NCBI RefSeq assembly: GCF_921293095.1
Contig: NC_060259.1
Location: 48,279,812 to 48,343,811, forward strand
Length of the DNA stretch: 64,000 bases
DNA from: Ischnura elegans
Lineage: Eukaryota > Arthropoda > Insecta > Odonata > Coenagrionidae
Direction of reading: 5' to 3'
The position numbers were made by a program, and so were the translations under genes. The notes beneath the pieces are model-generated. The model was given only the letters and a program-made list of their open reading frames with translations. It had not been told where the DNA came from and did no database searches. Below, in pieces: positions 48,441-60,570 of this stretch (position 1 is the first letter of the stretch; each line of letters opens with the position of its first letter).

Positions 48441-49294
48441 ATAGAGTCTTATGGGGGAAAGTGATATAATGCCAGTTTTTTCATAAATACGCGATTCCTG
48501 TCGCATTTTCGGTAATTATAAATTATAATATATTCAATCTTGATGTACTGGGAACACTTTACTATCAATTTGTAAATTTTAAATCGTGAAAAATAACAAA
48601 TATTCGCGCTTCAGTTAAGTTTTGATTCTTTTCACAGGACGTTTTTCTAGATATGAAACTCTCATATTTATGTCTGAAACAGGGTAAATTATTTCCAAAA
48701 CTACTATTACTGCTCTCAGGGCTACTATATAGCGATTTTTTCTCGTCAAAGGAATAATTTCAGATTTTGAAAAGTCCAATATCAGCTGAGAGAGAATTGT
48801 TATCTTCTGATCGGAAGAGATGTCGCATATAATATCCGAGTAAACTTCCATGAAAACAGCGCTATGGATATTATACGAGGAATTTGAGGACAAGTCTGGT
48901 CAATTTTTAGTGCCGACAAATCGGAAATATTATCCTACCCCAAAATTAGACAAGAAAAACTACAGAAGTCACAAGCTGACATGCAATTTTTGTACTTTTC
49001 ACGAGAGTTGCAGATCATAAAATATATCGTCAAAGGAGGTATATAAAGGAAAAAATCACATTTTTCCAAAGTATATAATGTACACACACCAGAAATGTTA
49101 CATTTTAAGATTTCCAGAATGATTTAACAATTTCATTGAAACTAAGATTATTTACATAATGCAAAATAAACAAAATAAATAAATCTGAAGTGCACATGAT
49201 GTAACATTTCTATTAAAATGGATTCAAATTAGTAGGAGAGAATGATGTACAGGTGATGACAGCTGCCACACATCTTGCATTATTCTCAATTTTG

Positions 49295-49341
49295 CTATGT
49301 TCCTTTACCACCCATGACATTGACTACTCGAGTATATGAAC
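49295..49341 (-). CDS. Possible last coding exon of an unrecognised small gene
   Basis: On minus, an acceptor (tttttaattacag) is followed by two bases of a split codon and then SYTRVVNVMGGKGT and a stop at 49297-49295. The composition is coding-like against very AT-rich surroundings. It could be the end of the gene whose first exon is suggested at 53711. The phases differ, so at least one internal exon would be needed; I did not find one. The family is unknown. Confidence 0.35.
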
Positions 49342-49674
49342 CTGTAATTAAAAATATAAATAAAATTTCGTTAATTACACCAAAAGCATTAATTCACAAG
49401 TAATTTTAATGAACAGCATCTCAGTGATACATCAAATTCTCACAATCAACAGTCATGATAAAGTTCTATAATGTGTAGATGTTTATTAAACATGCAATCA
49501 CTTGTTTCTATATCATATTTCATGGTTTGAGCAATAGGAAATTAATAAATTAAATTTCAATTGGCAGACAACTTTCGGGAAATTAATTCTATTACCAAGA
49601 TGGCAATCTTCCTGTCAGCATACAAAATTATAAAAAGGAATAATATGACATTAACATTCCACAACACTGTTACT

Positions 49675-49937
49675 CAGTGGCATATCTACGGGGGGAGGAA
49701 GGGAAAGATCCCTCCCCAAAGCCTCAGAGAAATAAAAAAATTATTTATAATTATTTTATATATTGAACTGCATCAACTAAAAGTTAAATCTTCAGTGCCA
49801 AAATGATTTCAAATGTATTTCCAGGAATGTTATTCTTCAAAAATTTTCTTGGACTGATTCGTTGTCTGATTGGGGGGGGGGGGTGCCACCCCAGGCCATC
49901 CTATCCTTCCCAAAGCATATTCCTAGTTACGCCATTG
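49675..49937 (+). mobile_element. hAT-type MITE, family 2, copy 2
   Basis: Termini CAGTGGCATATCTA and TAGTTACGCCATTG, with a decayed 8-bp duplication ctgttact (49667-49674) and ccattact (49938-49945), 6 of 8. The body aligns with 19094-19354 and has an expanded run of G. Older than copy 1. Confidence 0.88.
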
Positions 49938-50429
49938 CCATTACTCCTTGACACAAATATTTCAACATTTATCAGATCATCTAAAAATATTATCAAATTG
50001 AAGACATACAGTCATATTAAACTACTCCATTGCCTAATCTCGACCATCGTATGCTCTCCCCCTTTAAAAAATATTTACATTTTAAAACATTCCAAACAGC
50101 GGAATAGGTTCATAGATTTCACATTTAATAGGTATTCTCAAACGTATCCCATATTTTAACCCCAGAATACTGTTTAGCAAAGAATTCATGTCAATGGTGA
50201 AGGTACCCCCCAATTAATGACCCTCATTATAACGATGAACACCATTTACCTATCTCCATTAACACCGTCATGGAATATATATTCCTTTAAGTACAACATA
50301 TAATGTAGTAATTTGCCAAAAGGATTAAGCAATCCACACTTCTGGAAAGAAACTAACTTAAAAAGAGGAATCTTTGAATTGCAGTGCATTTATGCACAAA
50401 AAAACTAAACTTACCCATCAAAAGAGGTA

Positions 50430-51285
50430 TTCTCAATTATGAAGAAGAGACTTGGCACTACAAAAAGCTTTGAAAGCAACTGAAGCTATACCAAGAAGGG
50501 CAAGTATCGAAGGAAAAATAAATATATTGGCCTATGCTGCTGATGTAGCCTTAAAAGCCTATAGCAAAAGTAACCTCAAATCAGTAGCCCAAGTAGAATA
50601 GTAATAAAAGTAGGATTACAGGTAATTGAAGATAAAACTAAATATATGAAAATTGGAAGAGTGGCAGAGCCTAACATTTCTCTGCTGTTATTTGGTAGTC
50701 ACCATTAACTGCCAAAATGAAATAGATGAAGAGATACAAATGGGGATAAATTAAGCTAATAGATGCTACAGGAGCCTATCAAAATTATCATAGATTCAAC
50801 TTCTCAATATACCAACTCCAGGTATATATCAACTCAAGATAGATAAAAATTAGAATGTATACTATCATAATACAGCAAGTGCTCTTAAATGAGGCTGAGG
50901 TAAAGACCCTAACAAAGCAGCCTTAGAAGAAGTAAATAACTGTTGGAAATTAAATATCGAGAAGGATATATGGTCCAACGTTTGACGAAGGGGTTTGGAG
51001 AATACTGAAAAACATAGAGCAGGAAACTTCATAAAACAAGATATTGTCACTGTGATCAGAAGTAGGAGAATTGCATGGCTTGGTCATGTAAGAAGAAGTG
51101 AGGAGTGTGGAGAGGTCAACCAGAGGGAAGACACCCACAAGAAAGACCAAGACTAAGATGCAATGACCCAGTGTTTGAGGGCATGGGATGAGTTGGGGAA
51201 AAGGTTGACATTATGGAGGACAGAGGAGTCTGAAGAGACAACTTGTTGGTGAGGCCAAATATCGACTTGGATTTGAGTATGGGAT
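50430..51285 (+). mobile_element. LINE fragment (end of reverse transcriptase and C-terminus)
   Basis: Broken plus-strand frames read NILAYAADVAL (the YADD catalytic motif, changed to YAAD), GLQVIEDKTKYM, then NEIDEEIQMGI and ANRCYRSL, and finally RRIAWLGHVRRSEECG. This is the order seen in RTE- and jockey-like LINEs (A.ADD..L, GL.IN..KTK.M, EI..RI..ANRCY..L, +L+W.GHV.RM). It has stops and frameshifts throughout, and the catalytic Asp change alone would disable it. Confidence 0.88.
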
Positions 51286-53640
51286 CATATTACTTGCAAT
51301 ATTTAATTTGATTAAACATGTTTTTGGCTTGAATTCCCCCCTCTCTAAGAACGACTGTTGCACTTATTTGTAATTTGATTTCAGCATTAATCTCATGAAC
51401 ATAATAACATTTCATACATACTAATTTACTCTGCAAAAATAAGGGGGTACTTCGTAACTGGAACTTTAAAACTTGACTGAAGGATAAAAAGCAGTGGCTT
51501 CATAGTATGTGGTTTACAATATCATTGATTAAAAAATTCAACCATGTTGCAATGACCTTTTGCAAAATTATTTTAACCATATGCTGAAGTAGAAAATTGA
51601 AAGTAAGAATTACAACTCTACAGCATGCTTAAAACACTCTGTTGTACTTCAACCATGCAGTATAGTAGGCCCTTATAATGTATTCTACTGAAGACAAAAT
51701 GATTCTTTGGTGTTCTATACAACAAATACGAGAACTAAACAAGAAACCCAAAAATTATATTTAAATATGAATTATCTTCTGCATGTTTATCGATGAAGCC
51801 ATAATATCTTTGGAAAAGAATGATGCCAATCTTAAAATGATAAAAATTCAGCCAATCAGTGATGTATAAAAAAAGTAAAGCTTATACTACAATTAAAGTT
51901 AAGTTCGAACTCAAAGAGAACCAATGTGTCTAATATTTATATGCCACTTTCATTATGAGGTGTTTGGCTTTTACTTTGCAGTGCACCATTTTCCTGTAGG
52001 AACTCTAATGAATTACCTTCAACAAATATATTCAAAGCTACAGACACTAACCTCAACCCTTAAGAAACAAATAAATAGCAATGTGGTACCCTATTCATAC
52101 ATACTGGTGAGAAAGGGTAGTTGAACGTTCAATGTCAGGGTATTTCGTGTAAAATGTAGAACTTGCCCAATCAGTAATTTTAGCATCGTGCACTAGTTCT
52201 TCCTATGTTGCTCCCTCGCCAAATGACACCCTTGGAACCTGCTTGAACAGCAGCAGCAACATGCAAGTGATAATGCAAATCAAATTTATTAATTTATTCC
52301 AATGGTAAACATTACTAATCACTAGAATATAGAATCAACGCAAAAGGAAATGGCAGAAAGTCCCCCTACGGCTTAGGATAAACACCATAAATGGATTTAG
52401 GAGTACAATATCCTAGGTTTATCGCAACATATCACTAAGAAATGCATTTAAAGAAGTTTTTACTGCAACAGAAATCATGATATCTCCAAGATATCATTAA
52501 AACCGTATTATTTTCACACAATACCACATCAGGTCTTCAATAAGTTATATCTACACATTAACAATAAGCTTCCACTCCACTCTTAATAATCACTATTTAT
52601 ATAAGATTTATAAAAGCACAATTAAACGCACAGGCTTAATAAAAGTAAATATAAAAGTAAAACAATAAGTTCTAGAGAAATGTACATGAATAATATACAC
52701 ACTGACAATAGCGCATTGAAATTGAAATGGTGTACGAAGAAATAATCAAAAACTCCTAGTTATCCATAGCCATATTTTTTTAATAACTCTCAATAATTAG
52801 GCATGAATGGTACCGTCCTCTTTGATAATCACTGAAGCCATTTCAGAAAAACCTAATTAATTATATATTTCCATATTTTACAATTAGTTACTAAGCTCGA
52901 ATTCGTACCACAAGTAAATATTCGGCCAAAGATGTTGAAACTTCAAGTACACAGGAGCAGACAGCAGTATAAGCACTGGGCCACGACAAAAGTTCGGTGT
53001 TGATGTATTTTTCCGTTTTAACCAGCCCTAGGAATGTAATCCTCTTCAAACAAAACTGGAATTAAAAATTCTGAATGAGTCAAAGAAAAGATTAGTCGCA
53101 AAAGCGACTCGTCGAGATTTTAATTGCATCCTAAAATTAAGCATTCACACTACTTCGAAATATAATAGTCATTCTTCTCATGAACAACACACAAATAAAG
53201 CAATGAAAAGCGGAGTTTCGTCCACTAATATGTATCCGGATATGCAGATTCTAAAACGTAATTGTCTTTATTGTTGTAAATGACCGTAAGGTTACTTCAT
53301 ACCGGCATTGACAAAAACAAATATTTTTATTGAATAAAAAACTAGCAGCACTAATAGTTATTGTTACACTTTCTGGTACGTAGTAAAGAACTAAGTCAAT
53401 CATCTCTGCAATCCAGACTAAATATTATATTTTAGTCACCTATTTTCACATATTCCATTGATGAATAGAAAACATACAAGCACAAAAACACTCGTCAAGA
53501 ACCTCGCCGGATTATCTGAACCGGAATACATATTTTTTTAAATTACTACTTATACACAGTTCAAACCTAATAATTGGAATATGTGGATCAGCACTATTAA
53601 AAATTTAAGGTAATAGTATTAAAGGAACCATTATGTGTAG
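51286..53640. other. No feature recognised
   Basis: Very AT-rich. A short less AT-rich piece at 52190-52250 could hold an exon on minus (after a pyrimidine- and GCT-rich tract), but no consistent frame and donor could be fixed. Confidence 0.4.
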
Positions 53641-53655
53641 AAAAACTTACCTCAC

Positions 53656-53711
53656 GTAGGCGGGAAGACGTTGTTTGGTGTCACTTGTCCCTTCGGCATA
53701 TTTGAAGCCAT
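53656..53711 (-). CDS. Possible first coding exon of an unrecognised small gene
   Basis: On minus, ATG at 53711 in a good context opens MASNMPKGQVTPNNVFPP, followed by a donor: either GTGAGG directly after CCTAC (exon ends 53656) or, five bases on, a consensus GTAAGT that would include a stop. Fold-back repeat sequence lies about 210 bp upstream, as it does near TEX264. I do not recognise the peptide. Confidence 0.4.
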
Positions 53712-53921
53712 TTCGCTCTTCTCTCAATATTTTGTGGGAAAATAAAATTTTTAAACACGTCCTTGGTACTAATGGAGCAATTAGGAGCCGAACTACAACC
53801 TATTGTGCCGTATTTCTACTACAAATAACGGAAAATCTTGCCGAGCAACTGCCAGCCACATTCACTTTCATAACGTAAACAACGAGTGCAGAGAACAAAG
53901 ATGGTAGGATGCGACGACTCA

Positions 53922-53958
53922 ACTTTGTAGTGTATTATCAACAATCCAGAGGACTCTG
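53922..53958 (+). repeat. Short fold-back repeat, half copy, upstream of the 53.7-kb exon
   Basis: TTTGTAGTGTATTATC followed by AACAATCCAGAGGACTCT matches the right half of the fold-back unit at 61861-61945. Confidence 0.6.
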
Positions 53959-55837
53959 GGAATGGGGTCGCCACTCGGCAAGTATAGAAATCAAATCTAA
54001 TTAAGCGGGGTGCTACAAAAAAGTATTTTGGCCTGTCAAAATGCGTTTGTGCCAAAATTATTATGTGCCTGTCACGATAAGGTACCAAGTAAGGAATCTA
54101 TTATATGAAAATTTTTGTGACATTTTATAATTTTTAGAATAAAATACCGCTCTACTCCATTAAGAGTACAAATGGTGAAATAAGTACCAACTACTTCCTC
54201 GATGGGAAACGGTGCGGGTATGGGAATTTACTTACTATTAGCAGTGCTTTCCTGTTTTTCTCAAAATTGAGCAATCCTATTTTATTATTTATTTCGGTTT
54301 TTCTCACCTGTTACAATATGCAGTTCCCGTGACAAAGGTTTGATTGGAAGACAATATTCAAATTTACATCTCTACATTGAGCTAGATATATAGTCATAGC
54401 CATTGACTTAGCTGATGAATGTAGGAGCGTTCTTCGTTGAAATTAAATGGGCTTACAAATTTATTCAGAAGGATTTAAAGGGGACGTGGTTTATCTCAAA
54501 TCATGTCTCAAAAGATAGCCTCATTTTCGTTCACCTGCGATTTGTTGGCGTTTTTGAGGATGTGGTGATCATCCCAATTGGGGCTCCAAATAGACAGCGA
54601 CCATGACCTATTTAGACAGTTAACACTCCATGCATGGACATGAATGGCTTCACATCCAGAGCAGACCTAGGTCTCCGAGGACCCAGGCAATTACCATCGA
54701 ATACGCGGAAGCAATATCCAGGGTAGGAATGGATAAATATTGGAGAAGGATAATTATTTTCTCCATATTTGTGTAAATGTGGTAAGGCCACATCTTTTCA
54801 TGATCCGCATGTAGCTGGCCGTATATGTGCTCTCGGACTTTTAGACGGATATCTATAATATTTGTGATTTCGCTTAAAATAAATATCCCAAAACTTTCCA
54901 AATGTTGTTCATCATATTTGCTGGAGACGCTTTTCTGACGTTATGGGCAGCATTTTTCGGCCTATTGTATTGGGGAACAACCAATTTGCTGTCTTAGATC
55001 TGAGACATATTTTTTACTAACTTTTGGCCTCGGGGTAAAAAATAACATCAGAATTCATCTGTCGCGTCTACTTTTTAAGCTACGTGATACCCTCTTTTTG
55101 TCTCATATGTATTACAAAATTTGCATGTGTAGGAATGTAAAGGGAAATCCTAATTCACATTACTGCCCATACAGAATGATATAATTTATACAAGGGTTAC
55201 ATACAATTACTGCAAGTTAAAATTGCGATCAATAAAATAGTGACTTTTTTTACCAAACTATAAATATAAATACTAAGGTAAAACTTTTCTTCTCTAAATT
55301 TTTCTGGAGTGCTTAACCCGTGGATATTCATCTGTGACAATCTATTTGAGAGGGACTCAAATCTTATACCAAATCATTGGACTCATGCTGGTCAAATCCC
55401 TCACGAACGGAATCATCTTCAATGTCAATACATTCGTTATTGGGGTAACTTCGATCTTCACTAGATTCGTATTCTTGCATTTGCATGGAGATGAAATAAG
55501 ATACTTGGATACTGGCACTGGGATCTCAGCTAGATGAAGAACTGGGGGTATAAATGATGATAAACCAGGATAGTCTATTTAAAATTTGATTTTCTTTTTC
55601 AGTACACACTTTTATTGCTTTTAAAAGGCAGCAACACGAGTGACCTTTGGTTTCGTTTTTCCAACGTACCATTGAGGACTTAATAAATGCTAGTCGTAAT
55701 TTCGTTTGAGCCTTTTTTTTAATATGTACCTAAACGGCTGGTGTCCTAACACGCCCTGCCACACGCTTTTTAGGCGGCTTGTGGGATAGTTTGTAGATGT
55801 AGACACCTTTTCTCTTCCTACAACCTTTTGTGTTCTA
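53959..55837. other. No feature recognised
   Basis: Chance open frames only (up to 83 codons at 54901-54650). Nothing supported. Confidence 0.4.
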
Positions 55838-55892
55838 TATTATACTATCTATATATTATACTATCTATATATTATAATATATAGATAGTATA
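55838..55892. repeat. AT-rich palindromic tandem motif
   Basis: Repeats of ATACTATCTATATATT followed by the inverse AATATATAGATAGTAT, about 55 bp, able to form a long A-T stem. It lies just 5' of the Merlin fragment. Confidence 0.8.
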
Positions 55893-55924
55893 GAATATTC
55901 TACTATCAGCGCAGTAGTGGGTTC

Positions 55925-56265
55925 AGGACGTTGTTTTTGGGGAGGGTTTATTACTTATCGCGGCGCCTGCGGTAACGGGGTCGACAATTAAGACCGATAT
56001 GTGGAGGGGTTATAGTGGGCTAGCTGACTTAGGATATCACCCTGACGTCAACCACTCCGTAAACTTTGTGAAGCCAGGGGAAAAGCTAGCTCACACCCAG
56101 ACTGTAGAAAATTTGTGGTCGACCTTGCAGAGGGATATGCGGAGAAGAATTGAGAGAACATTTATGGAGTTCATCGGGACAAATTTAGTGGAATATGTGA
56201 GGAGAAGTAGGCACCATTCATAGGGGGAATTCTACGCTGATGTTTTGAGAGCGCTGAAATAATTT
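55925..56265 (+). pseudogene. Merlin (ISXO2/IS1016-type) transposase fragment
   Basis: Plus-strand frames read GSTIKTDMWRGYSGLADLGY, VNHSVNFVKPG and HTQTVENLWSTLQRDMRRR, then YADVLRALK. This fits the DDE core of Merlin transposases: I.TD.W..Y..L...GY.H..VNHS.nFv.p....HTQ.IE..W...K. Only the C-terminal half is present and the open frame (55999-56223) lacks the upstream catalytic part. No element ends were found. Confidence 0.85.
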
Positions 56266-56334
56266 TACCCAAATAAATACAATATTGGCAAGGTTTTTGG
56301 CTGCTCGAGCACTCGATCTCGAACTGGGTTGCGC

Positions 56335-57115
56335 ATTATCTTTTTCTCCTGAACCCTTGTTGTGTTCTCATGAACAAGTTTGGTGAATCTGTGTTTCATT
56401 GGTGAGCTGTCAACAAAGTGTTCGAGGACTTTGCATTAGATGGACATTAAAGATATCGATCTGTAATTAGATGGTTGTCCCTTGTCTCCTCATTTGAATA
56501 TTGGCGTTACATTAGCATTTTTCCGGTCATCAGCTACTTCGTACTGCTTGATGGATTTACTAAATATTCACAGCAAGGCAATTTCTGAGGCTTGTTCCTT
56601 CTACACGCGAGAAGGAATTTCGTTTGGACCAGGTTATTTATTTGGACTGAGCGATACATTTTCTATTAATGTCAAGAGGAGGCATCTTTCGTATGCAGAG
56701 ATTGCCAAATGTCTCGGATGAGTTCTCAGAAGGCTGAGCTAACACGCTATTTAAGTAGGAATTTAATAATTTGGACTTATCGGAACTGTTCGTTGACACA
56801 TCTCCATTATCGTTTCTTAGCGAACATACGATAGTTTTATCTTGAACGTCCCTAACATAGGACCAAATGGCTTTTGGTTTATCCCGTAACTGCTCTACAA
56901 GTGTTTTTCTTTTAAAATTCGTCAATGCATTCCTGAACGCTTCCTTCGTGGTGGATTTAGACAACCTATATTTTTTATTGACTTGCGTTCATTAGCGGAT
57001 AACTTAGTGCTGACTTTTTTCATTTTAGCATGGAATGCTCTCTGTCGCCTCAATGATTTTCTCACTTCCGCGACATACCATCTCGGTTCGCTACCTTCTT
57101 CTTTATTTTAATAGG
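56335..57115 (-). mobile_element. LINE fragment (linker and start of reverse transcriptase, CR1/jockey-like)
   Basis: On minus, frames read YVAEVRKSLRRQRAFHAKMK, SKSTTKEAFRNALTNFKRK, KPKAIWSYVRDVQDKT, SSDKSKLLNSYLNSVLAQP and further on YRSISLM and QGFRRKR. This is the usual order between endonuclease and polymerase in CR1/L2/jockey elements (K...fW.Yv+....., LN.yF.SVF, NYRPISL.S, QHGFR.GR). Frameshifts separate the pieces. Confidence 0.88.
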
Positions 57116-57490
57116 GACATACCTTATTATTTTTGAAGTTACCAGCGAAAGAAAAACTTACCAAGTACCTTATATATTCAACTTACCGTAAAACCCTTAC
57201 ACCATAAAAGCTTATATGGTCTAAGGTAAAACCCATTCATGCCCCTCACTACTCCTCGCGTCCAAACCTTTCCGAGGTCAGTGCGCTAGGAAAAACAAGT
57301 TTAGCATGGCTTCAAGGAGATAATGCACATAAGAGACGAGGATACAACTTCCCTAAAATACTTCAGAAAGGTGGTACAGGTTTTCAACCCTTACCTGCCT
57401 TCGAACCTTTGTACACGGCTTTGATGTTCGGACTCATTAACCCCCCTTTGAGCCACTCACCTCGCTTCCCTTAGCGCCCAGCGTGTGGCC

Positions 57491-57885
57491 ATCCTTTCTT
57501 TTATTCCCATCTACTGTTTAAAGTATACCGGGACTAGCCGCGGTGATAACTTTTACGGGAGTCACCCGCAATGCACAATCGTGCGAAAGATCCACAGAGA
57601 AAAAAATCATTCGCCTTGACCGGGATTCGAACCCGGATCCCCCGATTTCCGGCCGAGTGCTTTAGCCAGTTAAGCTACCGAGGCGAAATTCTTCCCTGTG
57701 AATATTTTCGGACACTAACCTCGACCGGAAATCGGGGGATCCGGGTTCGAATCCCGGTCAAGGCGAATGATTTTTTCTCTGTGGATCTTTCGCACGATTG
57801 TGCATTGCGGGTGACTCCCGTAAAAGTTATCACCGCGGCTAGTCCCGGTATACTTTAAACAGTAGATGGGAATAAAAGAAAGGAT
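57491..57885. repeat. Inverted repeat carrying a tRNA-like sequence
   Basis: 57491-57652 is the reverse complement of 57725-57885 with a single 1-base length difference in an A run. The spacer of about 72 bases holds the 5' half of the tRNA-like gene. A third, partial direct copy of the T-arm region and tail follows at 57883-57950 and ends in CCCATCTACTGTG, matching the left arm's CCCATCTACTG. Confidence 0.95.
57613..57684 (-). tRNA. tRNA-like sequence, probable pseudogene or SINE head
   Basis: On minus it folds as a cloverleaf: acceptor GCCTCGG with TCAAGGC (one mismatch), D arm GCTT/AAGC, anticodon arm CTCGG/TCGGG with two wobble pairs, loop CCGGAAA, and T arm CCGGG-TTCGAAT-CCCGG. Position 33 is C where tRNAs have U, and the anticodon reads GGA (Ser) although the long variable arm of tRNA-Ser is missing. 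It is therefore unlikely to be a working tRNA. The T-arm half is repeated twice more within 300 bp. Confidence 0.6.
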
Positions 57886-58257
57886 CCGGGTTCGAATCCC
57901 GGTCAAGGCGAATGATTTTTTTCTCTGTGGATCTTTCGCACCCATCTACTGTGTTTACATGTTTTTACATTTCTTTGCCGTTTACTAAGAAGACCTTCAA
58001 TTTTGGAATTTCCGTTTATCTACATTATTATCCCTTACCCTAAGCTCATTCCTTAACCATTGTCGCTGTCGAAAATAAGTTTCTCCAAGTCATTTACTAT
58101 TCCAATTCAGTGGAAAATTTAATGAGAGCAAGGTGCATCCCGTAAAGTAGTGTCCTCATACTGCAAAATTAAAGAACGAAAAGTTCCACGGAGGAAAATC
58201 GTGAAAGAGAGGGACCAAAGAACCTGAGAGAACGCGATTGAGGTATTATCGCCAATA

Positions 58258-58561
58258 TTAACCCCTTAACTGGGGAGAGCGACGCGGACTCCGCTCCCCA
58301 TGTGGGGAGCGCGACTATAGTCGCGCGTGCCGTCGCGTCGCAATGTTACGCGGAGAAGGCGTGAATATTCATTCTTTATGCATCATTGCATGTTTATTGC
58401 TTTGTCAGAGGTTCTATACCAATATATTATAAGTATATTGCCATTTTTGTGCAATAGCTTTACTATAAATTTTTTTCGAAAACAGCATCTTCGAAAATCG
58501 GTGGATTTGCTCCCCACCAGGTGAAAGATAAGGATATTTCTGCCCCCAACCAAGGGGTTAA
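58258..58561. mobile_element. piggyBac-type MITE
   Basis: Bounded by TTAACCCCTTAACTGGGG and CCCCCAACCAAGGGGTTAA (inverted pair), with TTAA at each edge; 304 bp. It carries subterminal palindromes CTCCCCATGTGGGGAG and CGCGACTATAGTCGCG, comparable in position to those of the element at 3454. The 138-codon minus frame at 58799-58383 crosses its edge and is chance. Confidence 0.9.
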
Positions 58562-59689
58562 AAGAAGTTTTTGGAAAGTGTGAACGTGACTTGGTTATTG
58601 ACACCAAAAAAGTTGTGTTCAATACGGTATTTGTGCAGGTGTGAGTGAGATTACAGCACAAAACGTAACGAAAGGAAGAAGAGAAGATTCCGATGGTGAG
58701 GTGTCGTCGCCGAAAAAAAAGTCGCTGACGATCGCGCATTATGCTTGACGAGTTCTCCCAAGGAGTTATTCGGCAATACGTGCATTTATTTAACCACAAA
58801 AAGAATTTCTGACAATTATCATAGCACTGGACGGGTTAAAGTCGGATATAGAGGATTCTCCAGGTGTAATTCCAGAGGTGACCTGAAAAGACTGGGGTTC
58901 TCATTCCTAAAATTAAAAAAATAAGCCCGTGCTATCGGAAAATACGCGAGTGGTAAATCAATGATTTTATTTCCTACGAACCAAGAAAATATTGTGAGCG
59001 TCATGCTGGATGGTGTGTTATTGCGAAGAAACTTGGTGCCGCGTTAATCATATTATTAACATTAAAGGGCTAATATTGGATTGAGGACCGAGTGATGGAG
59101 GAATTCATGGAATCCATTATCCATTTGGTAACTTGGGCGACGAAAGCAGCAGCACTTGTAGTAGCAGCGATGAGGGGGTAAAAATTGTACTTCATTTCTT
59201 TTCATGGCCCATTAGGTCAAGACAAGATCAAAATTGCTTACTAGTATTCTATACATGTGTATATTAATTTCTATATTCCCATGTCATGGTCCAATATCTG
59301 CGGTGTTAGGAAGCAGCAATGATTTATTTAGTGCTGCATTATAATTGCTTGTTTGAATTGAAGACTGATAGATAAAGTTTGCTGTATTATCGTTGTAAGG
59401 TAGAGGAATAACGTTTCATGAATTTGTTGATAAGAGTTGGATTATCGTTACTGCTTGAAACACACTTTTATTGGCAATGTAATGTAGAAGCAAATACTTA
59501 AAATGCTCAAGAAATGGGTAGAGTCGATTGCATTTCCTTATTCCGCGGTCGGAGCAGACTCAACAGACTTGCACGCCTTCCCCGGCACAGCAGCCTTACT
59601 TCCCGGGAACTGGCAGTGGCCCGGCGCCGCCCCGTTTGGCAACATGGCATTAATAGAATTTATTAACATTTAAAAATATCAATATTTAT
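58562..59689. other. No feature recognised
   Basis: No supported gene; a GC-rich patch lies at about 59545-59640. Confidence 0.4.
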
Positions 59690-60115
59690 ATAGATGATAG
59701 AAAAATTACAAATAAATCAAAAAGTGTTTCTATCAATCTTATTTTTTCTTTCGGGGTAAACTGTAGATAATAGATAATATTTAAACATTTTCACTAGTTA
59801 ACAAGAAAAATGCGTTCTAAAACGTGAAAAAGCAAGTTTATTTATCCTAAATATGTTTGCATGTTATTGTGGAAGATGAATGCTATACACCAATTAGTTT
59901 TCCCTCTACTGAGTTACAAAGTTCATGAAGTTGACAAAACGGCTAATTGTATGGTGCGCGGAGTGGACTCGCGTGTCTACATATGTGAATTTTTCATAAT
60001 ATAAAAAGGAATTAGAGTTAAGAATGTAATTATCTATAAAATAACGTATTATTCATTATTTTAGCATGCATTGAAGCCCTGTTATAAATTTGCAAAGTAC
60101 AGCGGCACATCATTT
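59690..60115 (+). repeat. Repeat family R2, copy 3
   Basis: Aligns with 29960-30365; shared GTGGAAGATGAATGCTATA-like start, AAAGTTCATGAAGTTGACAA, TAGCATGCA and TTTGCAAAGTACAGCGGCAC at the end. Confidence 0.8.
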
Positions 60116-60319
60116 CGAAGCCGCCTCGCCTCGCCAACATTTCTGTTGTTATTGTACTACACTAGTCTTAGCCTTTTTGGCTGTCTCCAGTGGGGTTCTA
60201 ATATTTTCGTTTCAGGTAAGTTTTGCCATGTTTGCTTATAGTTTTGAAGTTGGAAAACTATTTAGGGAGAAGGGATATGGTTAGGGAGGAATGCGGAATT
60301 AGGGGATTTCGACGCCTGC

Positions 60320-60347
60320 AGTAGCCGACCTGGCTAGACCGCCCCTG
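60320..60347 (-). mobile_element. hAT-type terminus, family 4
   Basis: Inverted, this reads CAGGGGCGGTCTAGCCAGGT, the same terminus as at 60520 in the opposite orientation. The element body would lie to the left of 60347. No target duplication was found. Confidence 0.55.
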
Positions 60348-60519
60348 GCTGTGGGTAAGAAAGGGTTAAGAGAGGAGCGAAGTAACAGCATAAAGTAAGC
60401 TCCTACGGACTTCCAGGGCTGAAGTTGACAACAACCGTTATGTTTCGCGGGTACTGTACCCACTATTCTATAGCCACTGCAGATCTCGCGTAGCGGAAGC
60501 AAGTACAAAGTATTGAAGG

Positions 60520-60570
60520 CAGGGGCGGTCTGGCCAGGTCGGCTGGTCGGCAATCGCCGAGGGCCCCGAG
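60520..60570 (+). mobile_element. hAT-type terminus, family 4, second copy
   Basis: CAGGGGCGGTCTGGCCAGGT followed by CGGCAATCGCCGAGGGCCCC is a typical hAT MITE terminus. Its body would lie to the right. The right-hand end is not recognised. Confidence 0.55.

Noticed and set aside
57613-57684. Working tRNA-Ser gene
   Set aside because: Position 33 is C, the long variable arm is missing, and the unit is repeated in parts; treated as tRNA-like.
58383-58799. 138-codon open frame on minus, the longest in the window
   Set aside because: It crosses the edge of the piggyBac-type MITE at 58561 and has no coding character.
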